Assembly: GCA_002256345.1 (NCBI GenBank)
Contig: NKIY01000003.1
Span: forward strand, 682,001 to 746,000
Source: Bradyrhizobiaceae bacterium PARB1
GTDB lineage: Bacteria > Pseudomonadota > Alphaproteobacteria > Rhizobiales > Xanthobacteraceae
Reading direction: 5' to 3'
Length of the DNA stretch: 64,000 nt
The notes beneath the pieces are model-generated. The model was not told the origin of the DNA and searched no databases. It saw only the letters and a list, made by a program, of their open reading frames with translations. This document shows positions 34,113 through 42,740 of this stretch, one piece after another. The position numbers and the translations under genes are program-made. Position 1 is the stretch's first letter; each line of letters begins with the position of its first letter.

Positions 34113-34139
34113 GCACAGGCGCGGCGGCGCCGACAGCTT

Positions 34140-35156
34140 CTAAGTTTCGGCATCCAGCCTCAATATCGTCCCGCCCGCCTGCTTCAGCCGGGCAAGGTAT
34201 GTTTCCGGCTCGAGCAGCTGATACGGAAAATACAGGCCGGGCGCGACCTTCAGCTGGCCGCCGAGGCCGGCAAGCCGTTCGAGCACCATGGCGACGCCGA
34301 GGCCCGTCAACGGCATCTGGCCTTCAGGATGGACGACCGCATGGCGCGTGCGGAGCGGTTTTCCGGCATGATCCCTGCCGGACAGTTCGATGATGATCTC
34401 GGTAGAAAAAGGCTCGCCGCGGCGGCGGCTGGAGCTGATCCCCATCGCGAGATTGAACTGCACATTGGGCGCACCGAGTGCCGTTGCGAGACCAACGACG
34501 TCATAGGGCGCGAGTGCATCGGCCTGTGTGACGGTGCCGTCGGCGGCGCGGAACGTCACCTTGGCGTCGTCACCACTGCGCCAGATGTAGTTGCCGCCGC
34601 GGCGCGTGAGCGCAGCGGGCGTGGAGGCGATCAGCCGTTCGACATCGAGCGCCGCTGCCGGGCCGCCGGTGTCCTGCTCGTCGAGCAACGCGCCGATACT
34701 GACGTCATCGATCTCGCCGAACGTCCTGGCGGCTTCGAGTGCCGGAATCGTTGTCGCCCCCACCAGCCATTCGGCGCCGAGCACCACCGGCATCGCGCTC
34801 GGCCGGTGCATATAGGCCGCGACTTCCGGGCCAATCTCATGGATGCTCGACGAGATGCTCATATGCGGCACCCCGCGCGCCTGCGCGAAATGAAGCGCAG
34901 CGAGACTGTCGTCCTTGAAGAAGATGGCGACGGCGCTGACCGGCTGAGTGCCGAGGCCGAGGTCTTCGGCCGCAAGATCGAGCACGACGCCCTCTGCATG
35001 TCCGATCCCGGCCGCGACGCTCTCGGTCTTGACGCGATCGCGACCTCCGATCAGCAGCGGCGCATCGGGATGCGCCGCGCGCAGCAAGCGCGCAGTCCAG
35101 CGACCGATGACACCTGAGCCGCCGACGAGCAGGATCGGATGTTGTGGCATTGTCAT
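34140..35156 (-). CDS. Saccharopine dehydrogenase-like NAD(P)-binding protein
   Basis: From ATG 35156, with GAGGGA 5 bp before it, the 338-residue protein begins MTMPQHPILLVGGSGVIGRW, a Rossmann GxGxxG-like motif, then LLIGGRDRVKTESVAAGIGH and VLDLAAEDLGLGTQPVSAVA. This is the saccharopine-dehydrogenase/NAD-dependent epimerase-like fold with a large C-terminal half resembling short-chain oxidoreductases acting on unknown substrates (RAADGTVTQADALAPYDVVG, GISSSRRRGEPFSTEIIIEL). It starts 50 bp after the prolyl oligopeptidase stop. The frame continues upstream to 35864 only as an artefact of antisense overlap with that gene. Confidence 0.83.
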   Translation of the reverse strand: MTMPQHPILLVGGSGVIGRWTARLLRAAHPDAPLLIGGRDRVKTESVAAGIGHAEGVVLDLAAEDLGLGTQPVSAVAIFFKDDSLAALHFAQARGVPHMSISSSIHEIGPEVAAYMHRPSAMPVVLGAEWLVGATTIPALEAARTFGEIDDVSIGALLDEQDTGGPAAALDVERLIASTPAALTRRGGNYIWRSGDDAKVTFRAADGTVTQADALAPYDVVGLATALGAPNVQFNLAMGISSSRRRGEPFSTEIIIELSGRDHAGKPLRTRHAVVHPEGQMPLTGLGVAMVLERLAGLGGQLKVAPGLYFPYQLLEPETYLARLKQAGGTILRLDAET

Positions 35157-35206
35157 TCTCCCTCGTTGCAGGGCCAACGCGCGATGGGCGGATTGGCTCC
35201 GGGGGA

Positions 35207-37288
35207 CTACGGGGTCGTGCCGCGCGGTAGCTGCATCACCTTCAAGCCCGTCCAGTGCGCAATGAAGGCCCACTGGTCGGCGGTCTCCGCGATCACCTTG
35301 TCGGTGGGCTTGCCGGCGCCATGACCGGCGCGGGTCTCGACGCGGAGGAGATGCGGCTTGTCGCCGATCTCCGCCGCCTGCAGCGCGGCCACATATTTGA
35401 AGCTGTGGCCGGGGATAACGCGGTCGTCGGTATCGGCGGTGTTGACCAGGATCGCCGGATAGTCCTCGCCCGATCGCACATTGTGATAGGGCGAATAGCT
35501 GCGCAGCGCGTGGAAGTGCTGTTCCTGCCGGGGATCGCCAAAGTCCTCCATCCACATCTTGCCGCCGGTGAAGAGCGGAAAGCGCAGCATGTCCATGACG
35601 CCGACACCGGGCAGCGCCGCGGCGAACAGGTCGGGACGCTGGTTGACCACGGCGCCCATCAAAAGACCGCCATTGGATTCGCCCTGTATGGCGAGACCGT
35701 CGGGCGAGGTGATGCCCTCGGCCTTCAGATATTCGCCGGCGGCGATGAAATCGTCGAAGGCGTTCTGCCGTTTTGCGAAACGGCCGGCATCGTGCCACGC
35801 CCGGCCATATTCGCCGCCGCCGCGGATATTGGCGACGACGGACACGCCGCCCTGCTCCACCCACGCCATCTGCGTCGGCGCATAAAACGGAATCATGCTG
35901 ATGCCGAAGCCACCATAGGCATAGAGCAGGGTCGGCGCCGGTCCTGTCACATCCTTGCGGCGGATGACGAACATGGGAATGCGTGTGCCGTCCTTCGAGG
36001 CATAGAAGCGCTGTTCGACATGGATACGATCGAGATCGATGCCGGCATCGGGCCTGGCCCAGACATAGGTGGTGTTGTCGGCGACGTCGTAACGATAGAT
36101 CGTGGTCGGGATATTGTAGCTGGTGAAGACGAAGAAAACTTCATTGCTGTCCTGGTCGCCGCGGAAACCGCCGACGGTGCCGATGCCCGGCAGGTCGACG
36201 CTGCCCTCCGGCGTGCCGTCAAGGGCATAGCGGCGCATTTCGGATTTCGCATCGACGAGATAGGTTGCCAGCAGCTTGCCGCCGAGCAGCGCTGCATAAC
36301 CCAGCGTCGCTTCCTGCTCGGAGACGACATCCTCGAAAGTCAGCTCGGCATGAGCGAGATCCACCGACACGATCTTCTTGCGCTCGGCGCCCTTGTTGGT
36401 GCCGATGAAGAGTTTCGTGCCGGCATTGCCATAGACCACCCAATCAGAATCGATGTCCGTGATCAGCGGCCGCGGCGTCCAGTCGGGCGTATCGAGATCG
36501 ATGACCGCAAGCGCATTCGCGCCTGGTCCGGGCGTGGATAGCAGCACGAGATAACGGCCGTCATCGGTGGTGTAGCCAACATTGATCAGATGCGGCTTGT
36601 CGGGTGTCGCATAGACGGGACGGTCATCTGCCTGCGACATGCCGAGCGCATGATAGTAGACCGCGTGGTTCTGTACGCCGGCCTGCGATGACTCGCCATC
36701 CGCGGCATCGGGATAACGCGAATAGAAGAAACCTCGATTATCCTTCATCCAGGCGATGGAGGTGAAGCGCGCGCGCGTCACCTCGTCCGCGAGGGTTTCG
36801 CGCGCATTGACGTCAAACACCTTGATGCTGCGCCAATCGGTGCCGGCCTGCTGGATCGAAAAGGCGATCAACGCACCGTCATCCGATATCGCCCATTCGC
36901 CCAATGCCGTCGTGCCGTCAGACGACCAGTCATTGGGATCGATCAGCACACGCTCTGGACCTTCAAGACCATTGCGCATCACCAGCAGCGGCTGGTTCTG
37001 CAGCCCGGTCTGGCGGGTGTAGAAATAGCGGCCACGGCGCGCCCATGGCGGGCTGACGCGCTCATGATCGAACAATTGCTGCAGGCGCGCCTTGAAGATG
37101 TCGCGGCCGGGCAAGGTCGAGAGATAGGCCTCGGTGACATCGTTCTGCGCCTTCGCCCAGGCGGCGACGTCGGCATCCTCGCGGATATCGTTCTCCAGCC
37201 AGCGATAGGGATCGGCGACCTGTTGGCCGAAATGATCCTCGACCAGATCGAGACGGCGGGTTTTCGGATACGCGAATGCTGGTGCCAT
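35207..37288 (-). CDS. Prolyl oligopeptidase family serine peptidase (S9)
   Basis: The 693-residue protein has the S9A layout: short N-terminus (YPKTRRLDLVEDHFGQQVAD, PYRWLEND), a beta-propeller of about 330 residues, and a C-terminal alpha/beta hydrolase domain with catalytic Ser in GLAIQGESNGGLLMGAV (about residue 533), the region DDRVIPGHSFKYVAALQ for Asp, and His in RAGHGAGKPTDK (about residue 655). These enzymes cut peptides after proline in the cytoplasm or periplasm; no signal peptide is seen from ATG 37288, which I prefer to the longer frame (37336) because PYRWLE and MAPAFAYP are at the normal distance. Upstream is a TetR gene. Confidence 0.93.
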   Translation of the reverse strand: MAPAFAYPKTRRLDLVEDHFGQQVADPYRWLENDIREDADVAAWAKAQNDVTEAYLSTLPGRDIFKARLQQLFDHERVSPPWARRGRYFYTRQTGLQNQPLLVMRNGLEGPERVLIDPNDWSSDGTTALGEWAISDDGALIAFSIQQAGTDWRSIKVFDVNARETLADEVTRARFTSIAWMKDNRGFFYSRYPDAADGESSQAGVQNHAVYYHALGMSQADDRPVYATPDKPHLINVGYTTDDGRYLVLLSTPGPGANALAVIDLDTPDWTPRPLITDIDSDWVVYGNAGTKLFIGTNKGAERKKIVSVDLAHAELTFEDVVSEQEATLGYAALLGGKLLATYLVDAKSEMRRYALDGTPEGSVDLPGIGTVGGFRGDQDSNEVFFVFTSYNIPTTIYRYDVADNTTYVWARPDAGIDLDRIHVEQRFYASKDGTRIPMFVIRRKDVTGPAPTLLYAYGGFGISMIPFYAPTQMAWVEQGGVSVVANIRGGGEYGRAWHDAGRFAKRQNAFDDFIAAGEYLKAEGITSPDGLAIQGESNGGLLMGAVVNQRPDLFAAALPGVGVMDMLRFPLFTGGKMWMEDFGDPRQEQHFHALRSYSPYHNVRSGEDYPAILVNTADTDDRVIPGHSFKYVAALQAAEIGDKPHLLRVETRAGHGAGKPTDKVIAETADQWAFIAHWTGLKVMQLPRGTTP

Positions 37289-37356
37289 CGGGAGGGACTC
37301 CGTTGGTTGACGAAAACAGATGGGAAGAGAGTGCATCGCTGGCGATGCTTTTATTT

Positions 37357-37405
37357 GCGCATGATCTGGTCCGAAAACCGGAATCCAGTTTTCGGGATCA
37401 TGCGC
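37357..37405. repeat. Palindromic repeat GCGCATGATC...CCGAAAAC
   Basis: GCGCATGATC (37357-37366) and GATCATGCGC (37396-37405), and inside them CCGAAAAC (37371-37378) and GTTTTCGG (37388-37395), are both perfect complements. The same dispersed element is frequent in Rhizobiales. It abuts the stop codon of the TetR gene at 37405 and so may also end its transcript before the peptidase gene. Confidence 0.8.
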
Positions 37406-38019
37406 TACGGCGCGACGGGATCGCAGATCGGCAAGGTGCTTGCGGTTCGTATCGCTTCCGCCATCCGGTCGATCACTTCGGGCAGCGTGAATTCACGGCG
37501 ATCAGTGATCGCCGCCGTTGCGATGTCTTCATCGACGATGCGCAGCGCCGTCATCACGGCAGCACCGCAGAGACGGACGTCGAAATCCGTGGTCCATCGC
37601 CTGGTCCGCCGCGCCACCACCTCGATGATGGTTTCCTCGGCTGCGTGACACGACATCAACCAGGCCGAACGCAGCGCCGGCTCTTTTGGGAGCAACGCCA
37701 CGAGGCGGACAGCAAGGATGTCATCGGCGATTTCGCGCGGCGTCTGGTCCTGCGGGCGAACTACGGCATGCAGATAGGTTTCGATGGAGACGTCGAGTGG
37801 CCATTCGCTGAGCTGATTGGCAAAGCGCAGCGACGAAACGGCGAAGAGTGGTTCCACTGCGCTCTCCTTGGACCGGAAGTATCGCCAGACCGTGCGTTTC
37901 GAGAGGCCGGCGGCCGCCGCGATGTCATCGCCGCTGGTCGCCGCCACGCCGCGCGCGAGAAACAGCTCGGCGGCGTGGCGGGAGACCGTCAGGCGTGGGT
38001 CTTCGCGGTCGGCGGGCAT
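37405..38019 (-). CDS. TetR/AcrR-family regulator
   Basis: A 204-residue regulator: the HTH is SRHAAELFLARGVAATSGDD then IAAAAGLSKRTVWRYFRSKE. The ligand domain contains AWLMSCHAAEETIIEVVARR and RLCGAAVMTALRIVDEDIAT. The start ATG 38019 is normal for the family. Immediately upstream are two perfect 15-bp palindromes (TGTCACTTAGTGACA and TGTCACTAAGTGACA at 38036-38073), which are almost certainly its operators. Its targets outside itself might be the divergent amidohydrolase gene at 38302, although a repeat pair lies between. Confidence 0.9.
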   Translation of the reverse strand: MPADREDPRLTVSRHAAELFLARGVAATSGDDIAAAAGLSKRTVWRYFRSKESAVEPLFAVSSLRFANQLSEWPLDVSIETYLHAVVRPQDQTPREIADDILAVRLVALLPKEPALRSAWLMSCHAAEETIIEVVARRTRRWTTDFDVRLCGAAVMTALRIVDEDIATAAITDRREFTLPEVIDRMAEAIRTASTLPICDPVAP

Positions 38020-38035
38020 CGGCGGACTCTTGCTC

Positions 38036-38073
38036 TGTCACTTAGTGACAGAAACGTATGTCACTAAGTGACA
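38036..38073. promoter_or_regulatory. Twin TetR operators (TGTCACTtaGTGACA)
   Basis: TGTCACTTAGTGACA (38036-38050) and TGTCACTAAGTGACA (38059-38073) are near-perfect palindromes separated by 8 bp, 23 bp centre to centre. They begin 17 bp upstream of the TetR start. Two operators on the same DNA face are typical for a regulator that binds as a pair of dimers. Confidence 0.85.
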
Positions 38074-38123
38074 CGAGTCAACCGGGCGATATTGCCACAG
38101 GGTGTATCGGCTTGGTTCCTTCT

Positions 38124-38210
38124 GTCGTCACCCGGCTTGACCGGGTGACCCAGCATACGCCCGCGGCTCCCGAGTTTACTGGATCGCCCGGTCAAGCCGG
38201 GCGATGACAC
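38124..38210. repeat. Paired palindromic repeats, copy 4
   Basis: GTCGTCACCCGGCTTGACCG then GGTGACCCAGCATA (38124-38157), and TTTACTGGATCGCCCGGTCA then AGCCGGGCGATGACAC (38175-38210). Inward ends CCAGCA/TACTGG. Confidence 0.85.
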
Positions 38211-38301
38211 AGAGCGGGCCTCCCCTCGCCTTTCATTACACTCGCCGCTTTGCTAATTGACCGGTCAACCACAACGACAAAATTCCAGGAAGCGCGCTGC
38301 C

Positions 38302-39177
38302 ATGAAGCTGATCGATCCGGACGAGCTGGTCGCCATCGACATCCACACCCATGCGGAGGAGCCGTGCGGCTGCCATGCCGACGACGGCTATGACGATTTC
38401 CAGGCGCGGATGGCGGAATATTTCAAATCGCCGCACAAACATCCGCCCACCGTTGAGGAAACCGCCGCCTATTACCGCGCCAAGAAGATCGCCGCGGTGA
38501 TCTTCCCCGTCGATGCCGAGCGCGAGACCGGCTTCCGCCGCTACAACAATTACGAGATGCTGGAAATCGCCCAGCAGAACGCTGACGTGCTGATCCCCTT
38601 CGCCTCGATCGATCCGCACAAGGGCAAGCTCGGCGTGCGTGAAGCGCGCAAGCTGATCTCCGAATACGGTGTCAAAGGCTTCAAATTCCACCCGACCATG
38701 CAGGGCTTCTATGCCAATGACCGCATGGCCTATCCGCTCTATGAGGCGATTCAGGAAGGCGGCGCCATCGCGCTGTTCCATACCGGGCAGACGGGCGTCG
38801 GCTCCGGCATGCCCGGCGGTATGGGCATGCGGCTGAAATATTCCAACCCGATGTATATGGACGATGTCGCGGTGGATTTTCCGGACATGAAGATCATTCT
38901 CGCGCACCCGTCCTTCCCCTGGCAGGAGGAGGCTTTGTCGGTCGCGACCCACAAGCCCAACGTGTATATCGACCTCTCCGGCTGGTCGCCGAAATACTTC
39001 CCGCCGATTCTGGTGCGCTATATCAATTCCATTCTGCAAGATAAGATGCTGTTCGGTTCCGACTGGCCGGTGATCATGCCGGACCGCTGGATGGCCGATT
39101 TCGCCAAACTCGACATTCGCGACGAGGTGCGTCCGAAGGTCCTGAAGAACAACGCACGGAAACTACTGGGTATATGA
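38302..39177 (+). CDS. Amidohydrolase family protein (Amidohydro_2)
   Basis: A 291-residue TIM-barrel metal hydrolase or decarboxylase of the gamma-resorcylate decarboxylase/4-oxalomesaconate hydratase group. It begins MKLIDPDELVAIDIHTHAEE (metal-binding HxH), then FDSIDPHKGKLG-like FASIDPHKGKLGVREARKLI, GVKGFKFHPTMQGFYANDRM, then FHTGQTGVG (His) and FGSDWPVIMPDRWM (Asp). Residues for one divalent metal are in place. The start follows from ATG 38302; the longer frame (38257) adds no family sequence. It overlaps the O-antigen-ligase gene by 4 bp (ATGA), so the two are translationally coupled. Substrate unknown. Confidence 0.86.
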   Translation: MKLIDPDELVAIDIHTHAEEPCGCHADDGYDDFQARMAEYFKSPHKHPPTVEETAAYYRAKKIAAVIFPVDAERETGFRRYNNYEMLEIAQQNADVLIPFASIDPHKGKLGVREARKLISEYGVKGFKFHPTMQGFYANDRMAYPLYEAIQEGGAIALFHTGQTGVGSGMPGGMGMRLKYSNPMYMDDVAVDFPDMKIILAHPSFPWQEEALSVATHKPNVYIDLSGWSPKYFPPILVRYINSILQDKMLFGSDWPVIMPDRWMADFAKLDIRDEVRPKVLKNNARKLLGI

Positions 39178-40424
39178 CGAAAGCCGATCTGCCTGAAAAG
39201 CTCGCTGCCAGCAGGCAGATCGCTGCTATCGCCACCGCCTTCTTCCTGCCCTTCTCCACCAGCGGACAGGCGATCGGGATCTCCGTCTTTGCCGTGCTGG
39301 CGCTGCTGACGCTGGATCGCGCGCGTTTCGCCGCGACCATGCGCCACCCGGCGGCTTGGCTGCCGACGGCGCTGTTCGCGCTGATCCTGGTCGGCGTGCT
39401 GTGGTCGAAGCTGCCGCTTGGCGGTGCCATCAAATGGGTCGGCCCCTATGCCAAGCTGCTGCTGATCCCGCTGCTGCTGGCAACGGCCTTCACGCCGAAA
39501 CAGGCACTGCATATCGGCTACGGCTTTCTCGCCTCCTGCCTGATGATCCTCGCTTTGTCTTACGCGTATTTGCTGTGGCCCACCGGGCCATGGGGCTGGT
39601 TCAAGTCGCTCGGCGTGCCGTTCAAGGACAATGCGGTGCAGAGCGAATGCTTCGCCATCTGCGCGCTCGCACTGGCGCTGGGCGCCGTGCGCATCTGGAC
39701 CGACGGCGATCGCCGCCGCGCCGTCGCACTCGGCCTGCTGGCGCTGCTGTTCTTCGCCAACATCTTTCTCATCTACGTGTCGAAGACCGGCATGCTGGTG
39801 GCCTTCACACTGGTGGCCGTTTTCGTGTTCCGCACCGGCGGCTGGCGCACCGCGCTTGTTCTCGGCATCCCCATCGTGCTGATCGTCGCGGGCTCGCTGA
39901 TCTATTCGCCGTCCGCGCAGAATCGCGTGGCGGAGATGGCGACCGACATCACCGCCGCCGGCAAGGACGGCACCGAAACCGTCTCGACGGCATCGCGCAT
40001 CGATTTCTGGAAGAAGGCATCGGAATTCGTGAGACAGGCGCCGCTGGTCGGTCATGGCACCGGCAGCATCCGGCCGCTGTATCAGGAACTCGAAGCCACG
40101 CGTCCATCGCCTTATGGCGAGGCGGTGGCCGACCCGCACAACCAGGTCCTGCATATCGTGCTGCAGGTGGGTCTCATTGGCGGCGTGATCCTGCTGGCGA
40201 TGTGGTTCGTGCATTTCCGGCTGTTCACGGGAGCCGACATGGCCAGCACCATGGGCCTTGCGATCGTCGCGCAGAATTTTGTCGGCTCGCTGTTCAACAG
40301 CCATATTTCGCAGGTGACGCAGGGGATGTTGTATGCCCTTGGCGTCGGCCTGCTCGGCGCGGTGGTTCTGCACCGGAACACCGTGGTCGCCCGCTCGCCC
40401 TCTGACCGCAACGACGCACTGTAA
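39174..40424 (+). CDS. O-antigen ligase family protein (WaaL/Wzy_C)
   Basis: The 416-residue membrane protein has about 10-12 helices and a large periplasmic loop with the Wzy_C/WaaL core: FWKKASEFVRQAPLVGHGTG, SIRPLYQELEATRPSPYGEA, and VADPHNQVLHIVLQVGLIGG. The conserved Arg/His region is AVADPHNQ, in which His is essential in WaaL. These enzymes join O-antigen or other glycans to lipid A core, or polymerise glycans. It is coupled by ATGA overlap with an amidohydrolase, an uncommon partner, and followed by ybaK. Confidence 0.85.
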   Translation: MTKADLPEKLAASRQIAAIATAFFLPFSTSGQAIGISVFAVLALLTLDRARFAATMRHPAAWLPTALFALILVGVLWSKLPLGGAIKWVGPYAKLLLIPLLLATAFTPKQALHIGYGFLASCLMILALSYAYLLWPTGPWGWFKSLGVPFKDNAVQSECFAICALALALGAVRIWTDGDRRRAVALGLLALLFFANIFLIYVSKTGMLVAFTLVAVFVFRTGGWRTALVLGIPIVLIVAGSLIYSPSAQNRVAEMATDITAAGKDGTETVSTASRIDFWKKASEFVRQAPLVGHGTGSIRPLYQELEATRPSPYGEAVADPHNQVLHIVLQVGLIGGVILLAMWFVHFRLFTGADMASTMGLAIVAQNFVGSLFNSHISQVTQGMLYALGVGLLGAVVLHRNTVVARSPSDRNDAL

Positions 40425-40430
40425 TTCTCC

Positions 40431-40937
40431 ATGTCCCTCGAATCCGTCCGCGCCGATCTCGCCGCCAAGGCGCCCGATCTCACCGTCGTCGTTACCGACA
40501 AGAGTTCCGCCACCGTCGCCCTCGCCGCCGAGGCGCTGGGCGTCGAGCCCGGCCAGATCGCCAAGACGCTGTCCGTGCGGGTCGGCGACCGCGTGGTGCT
40601 GGTAGTGACCAAGGGCACGGCGCGGCTCGACAACCGGAAGGCGCGCGAGGCGCTGGGCGGCAAGCCGCGCATGCTCGGCGCGGAGGAAGTGGTGGCGCTC
40701 ACCGGCCATCCGGTGGGCGGCGTCTGCCCGTTCGGGCTCGCGACACCGCTTGCCGTCTATTGCGACGTGTCGCTGAAGGAATATGCCGAGGTGTGGCCGG
40801 CTGCGGGCTCGATCAACAGCTCGGTCTGCCTCACCCCGGATCGGATGGCGGAATTGACGGGCGCCACATGGGTGGACGTCTCCCAGGCGCCGGCGGGAGT
40901 GACGGATCAGGCCGCCTCAGAGGCCGCCGCAGGCTGA
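40431..40937 (+). CDS. YbaK/EbsC-family aminoacyl-tRNA deacylase-like protein
   Basis: A 168-residue protein of the YbaK/ProX superfamily. The fold starts SLESVRADLAAKAPDLTVVV, VALAAEALGVEPGQIAKTLS, then RLDNRKAREALGGKPRMLGA and VVALTGHPVGGVCPFGLATP, the family signature with the GxxPxG loop and Lys of KTLS near residue 47. Members hydrolyse misacylated tRNA (Cys-tRNA-Pro or Ala-tRNA-Pro). The nearest named type cannot be chosen safely. It is 6 bp after the O-antigen-ligase gene and likely on the same transcript. Confidence 0.88.
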   Translation: MSLESVRADLAAKAPDLTVVVTDKSSATVALAAEALGVEPGQIAKTLSVRVGDRVVLVVTKGTARLDNRKAREALGGKPRMLGAEEVVALTGHPVGGVCPFGLATPLAVYCDVSLKEYAEVWPAAGSINSSVCLTPDRMAELTGATWVDVSQAPAGVTDQAASEAAAG

Positions 40938-41333
40938 GAATAATCGACCGCCGCCGAGTGATCGCAAAGCACAAACGACCTGCCCATGGCAGCGGCGACA
41001 GTTCGCGTATTGCTATTTTCCGGCCCCCCTCGACTTTACCCGCTGGGACCACGATTTTCCGGGCAACGCGGCACATATGCCGCCGAACGGATATCGACCC
41101 ATGCGCACCAAAGCCCCTGCTCCGACCCCGCAAGCCTCCCGGACGTGGCGGATTCTGAGCGCGATGATCGCCGCAGCAGCAGCCGGCCTCAGCACGGCCG
41201 GCGTTTGACATCAGGCCATCGCGCCTCCTGCGCGCGGCTTTGCCGCGCGGCATCTTCGCATTATCCAATTCTTGAAGGTATTTAGCTAAATTCCCCACCC
41301 GGTCGCGCATGAAGCCGACCGGGGAGAAACGCA
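40938..41333. other. Intergenic region, 396 bp
   Basis: No secure gene. A 35-codon frame at 41101-41208 (MRTKAPAPTPQASRTWRILS, then an Ala-rich hydrophobic end) lacks a ribosome-binding site and is not annotated. The end of the region holds CGGGGAG, the Shine-Dalgarno of the gene at 41334. Confidence 0.45.
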
Positions 41334-41855
41334 ATGCGGCTTTTGCCGATCAGCGATGCCGACCGCAGCTGGGGCGTGTTGAAGGCGCAATGGCGCAAGG
41401 CGGCCGAGGCCGCCGAGGAAGATTTCTCGACCTATATGACCGGCAGTTTCGCGGCGCTCGATCCACTGATGCAAAGCGGCAAAGGCGGCCTTTACGGGCT
41501 CTATGACGACAGCACGGCGCGGGCCTTTTGCCAGGTCAACAAGCTACTGATGCCGAAATTCGAAGGTCCGGTGCTGCGGGCGCGCTTCATGACCATTTCC
41601 CCCGCTTACGATCTCGGCTCCGCCGGCGCGGGACAATACGGCCAGTTGCTGGTCGAGCTGTTTTCCGGCGTGGTCTGGCTGGCCCGCAACGCACTGGCTG
41701 CGAGCCACGTGCTGTTTCACCTCCGCAGCCCGGCCGACGCCCAGTTTCTTGCCCCGCTGCAGACACCGGTGCCGGACTCACCTTTCCAGCGCTTTGCCAT
41801 CCATGGCGCCTGGGTCGAGTGCGATCTCAAACTGCATGAGCTCGAAGAAGCCTGA
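41334..41855 (+). CDS. Hypothetical protein (173 aa)
   Basis: A well-expressed-looking frame with GGGGAG 9 bp before ATG 41334. The protein reads MRLLPISDADRSWGVLKAQW, then AAEEDFSTYMTGSFAALDPL, MQSGKGGLYGLYDDSTARAF, CQVNKLLMPKFEGPVLRARF and SAGAGQYGQLLVELFSGVVW. The second half (VLRARFMTISPAYDLGSAGA) recalls GNAT acetyltransferase-like acyl-CoA contacts, but no full motif is present. It is soluble with no signal. It precedes the GntR gene in the same direction with a 69-bp gap. Function unknown; homologues seem limited to close relatives as far as I can judge. Confidence 0.62.
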   Translation: MRLLPISDADRSWGVLKAQWRKAAEAAEEDFSTYMTGSFAALDPLMQSGKGGLYGLYDDSTARAFCQVNKLLMPKFEGPVLRARFMTISPAYDLGSAGAGQYGQLLVELFSGVVWLARNALAASHVLFHLRSPADAQFLAPLQTPVPDSPFQRFAIHGAWVECDLKLHELEEA

Positions 41856-41916
41856 TATCGCAGCGCGGCATGACATGCCCTCACGCTTGCACCTCGGCAT
41901 TTGCAGTGATAGCCCG

Positions 41917-41935
41917 GTTGTACGATGACCGGACA
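41917..41935. promoter_or_regulatory. Candidate GntR operator (copy at gntR-type gene)
   Basis: GTTGTACGATGACCGGACA is matched in 18 of 19 positions by GTTGTACGATGACCAGACA at 46081-46099, ahead of dctP. Ends TGT...ACA give weak dyad symmetry. Here it overlaps the annotated ATG of the regulator gene (41925), so either the true start is downstream or the gene has a very short leader. Confidence 0.55.
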
Positions 41936-42704
41936 AGCAAAACATTCCGCACGCAAGAACGGCAGTGGATCGACACGGCCCGCTTTGTTGCGCCCGCTCA
42001 ATCCCGTGCGCCGCCGCACCGAGGAAGTGGTGGAGCGTATTGCAGCGCAAATCATCGAGGGCCAGTTGCCCGCCGGCGCGCGGCTACCGACCGAACAGGC
42101 GATGATGACCGCCATGGGCGTGAGCCGCACCGTCGTGCGCGAGGCGATCTCGGCGCTGCGCGCGCGTGGTCTTGTCACCACACGGCAGGGCGCTGGCGCT
42201 TTTGTCAATAGCGATGCCAATCGACAACCTTATGCCATCGATCCCGAAGGATTGGGATCGCTCGACAGCGTGATCGAGATTCTGGAACTGCGCACGGCCG
42301 TGGAGATGGAGGCGGCCGCGATCGCCAGCGAGCGTGCCACGGCAGCGCAGATCAAGGCGATCGCCAAGGCGGCCAATGTCTTCACCCGCGCCATCGCCAA
42401 AGGCGACCGCGCGATCAAGGAAGATTTCGACTTTCACTACGCCATCGCCGTCGGCACGCAGAATTCGCGCTTCGTCGGCTTTCTGGAATTCCTGGGCGGC
42501 TTGATCATTCCGCGCCAGAGCATCCGCACCTTCGACGGCAAGGCGGAGCTGCAGACACGCTATCTCGAAAGTATCGAGAAGGAGCATCAACTGATCGTCG
42601 ATGCCATCGGCGAACGCTCCCCCCGCAAGGCCCGCGAGGCGATGCGGCGGCATCTGGTGAACGGCAAGGCGCGCTACAAGCAGCTCGCGGATGAGGCGGG
42701 GTAG
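41925..42704 (+). CDS. FadR-subfamily GntR transcriptional regulator
   Basis: A 259-residue regulator with an N-terminal winged HTH (RRRTEEVVERIAAQIIEGQL, then RLPTEQAMMTAMGVSRTVVR and EAISALRARGLVTTRQGAGA) and a C-terminal FCD domain (LELRTAVEMEAAAIASERAT, DFDFHYAIAVGTQNSRFVGF with metal-type His, EHQLIVDAIGERSPRKAREA). FCD proteins sense carboxylates or sugar acids, often with TRAP transporters. The adjacent dctPQM operon is the likely target, and a shared 19-mer supports this. About 25 N-terminal residues are not conserved; GTG 42006 is an alternative start. Confidence 0.88.
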   Translation: MTGQAKHSARKNGSGSTRPALLRPLNPVRRRTEEVVERIAAQIIEGQLPAGARLPTEQAMMTAMGVSRTVVREAISALRARGLVTTRQGAGAFVNSDANRQPYAIDPEGLGSLDSVIEILELRTAVEMEAAAIASERATAAQIKAIAKAANVFTRAIAKGDRAIKEDFDFHYAIAVGTQNSRFVGFLEFLGGLIIPRQSIRTFDGKAELQTRYLESIEKEHQLIVDAIGERSPRKAREAMRRHLVNGKARYKQLADEAG

Positions 42705-42740
42705 TAGCAATGTCGTCCCCGCAAAGGCCGGAACGACAGG

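Noticed and set aside
34140-35864. 574-residue version of the saccharopine-like protein
   Set aside because: The extra 236 residues are antisense/out-of-frame in the prolyl oligopeptidase gene and Arg/Ser rich.
41101-41208. 35-codon small ORF with hydrophobic end
   Set aside because: No ribosome-binding site and no conserved pattern that I can judge.
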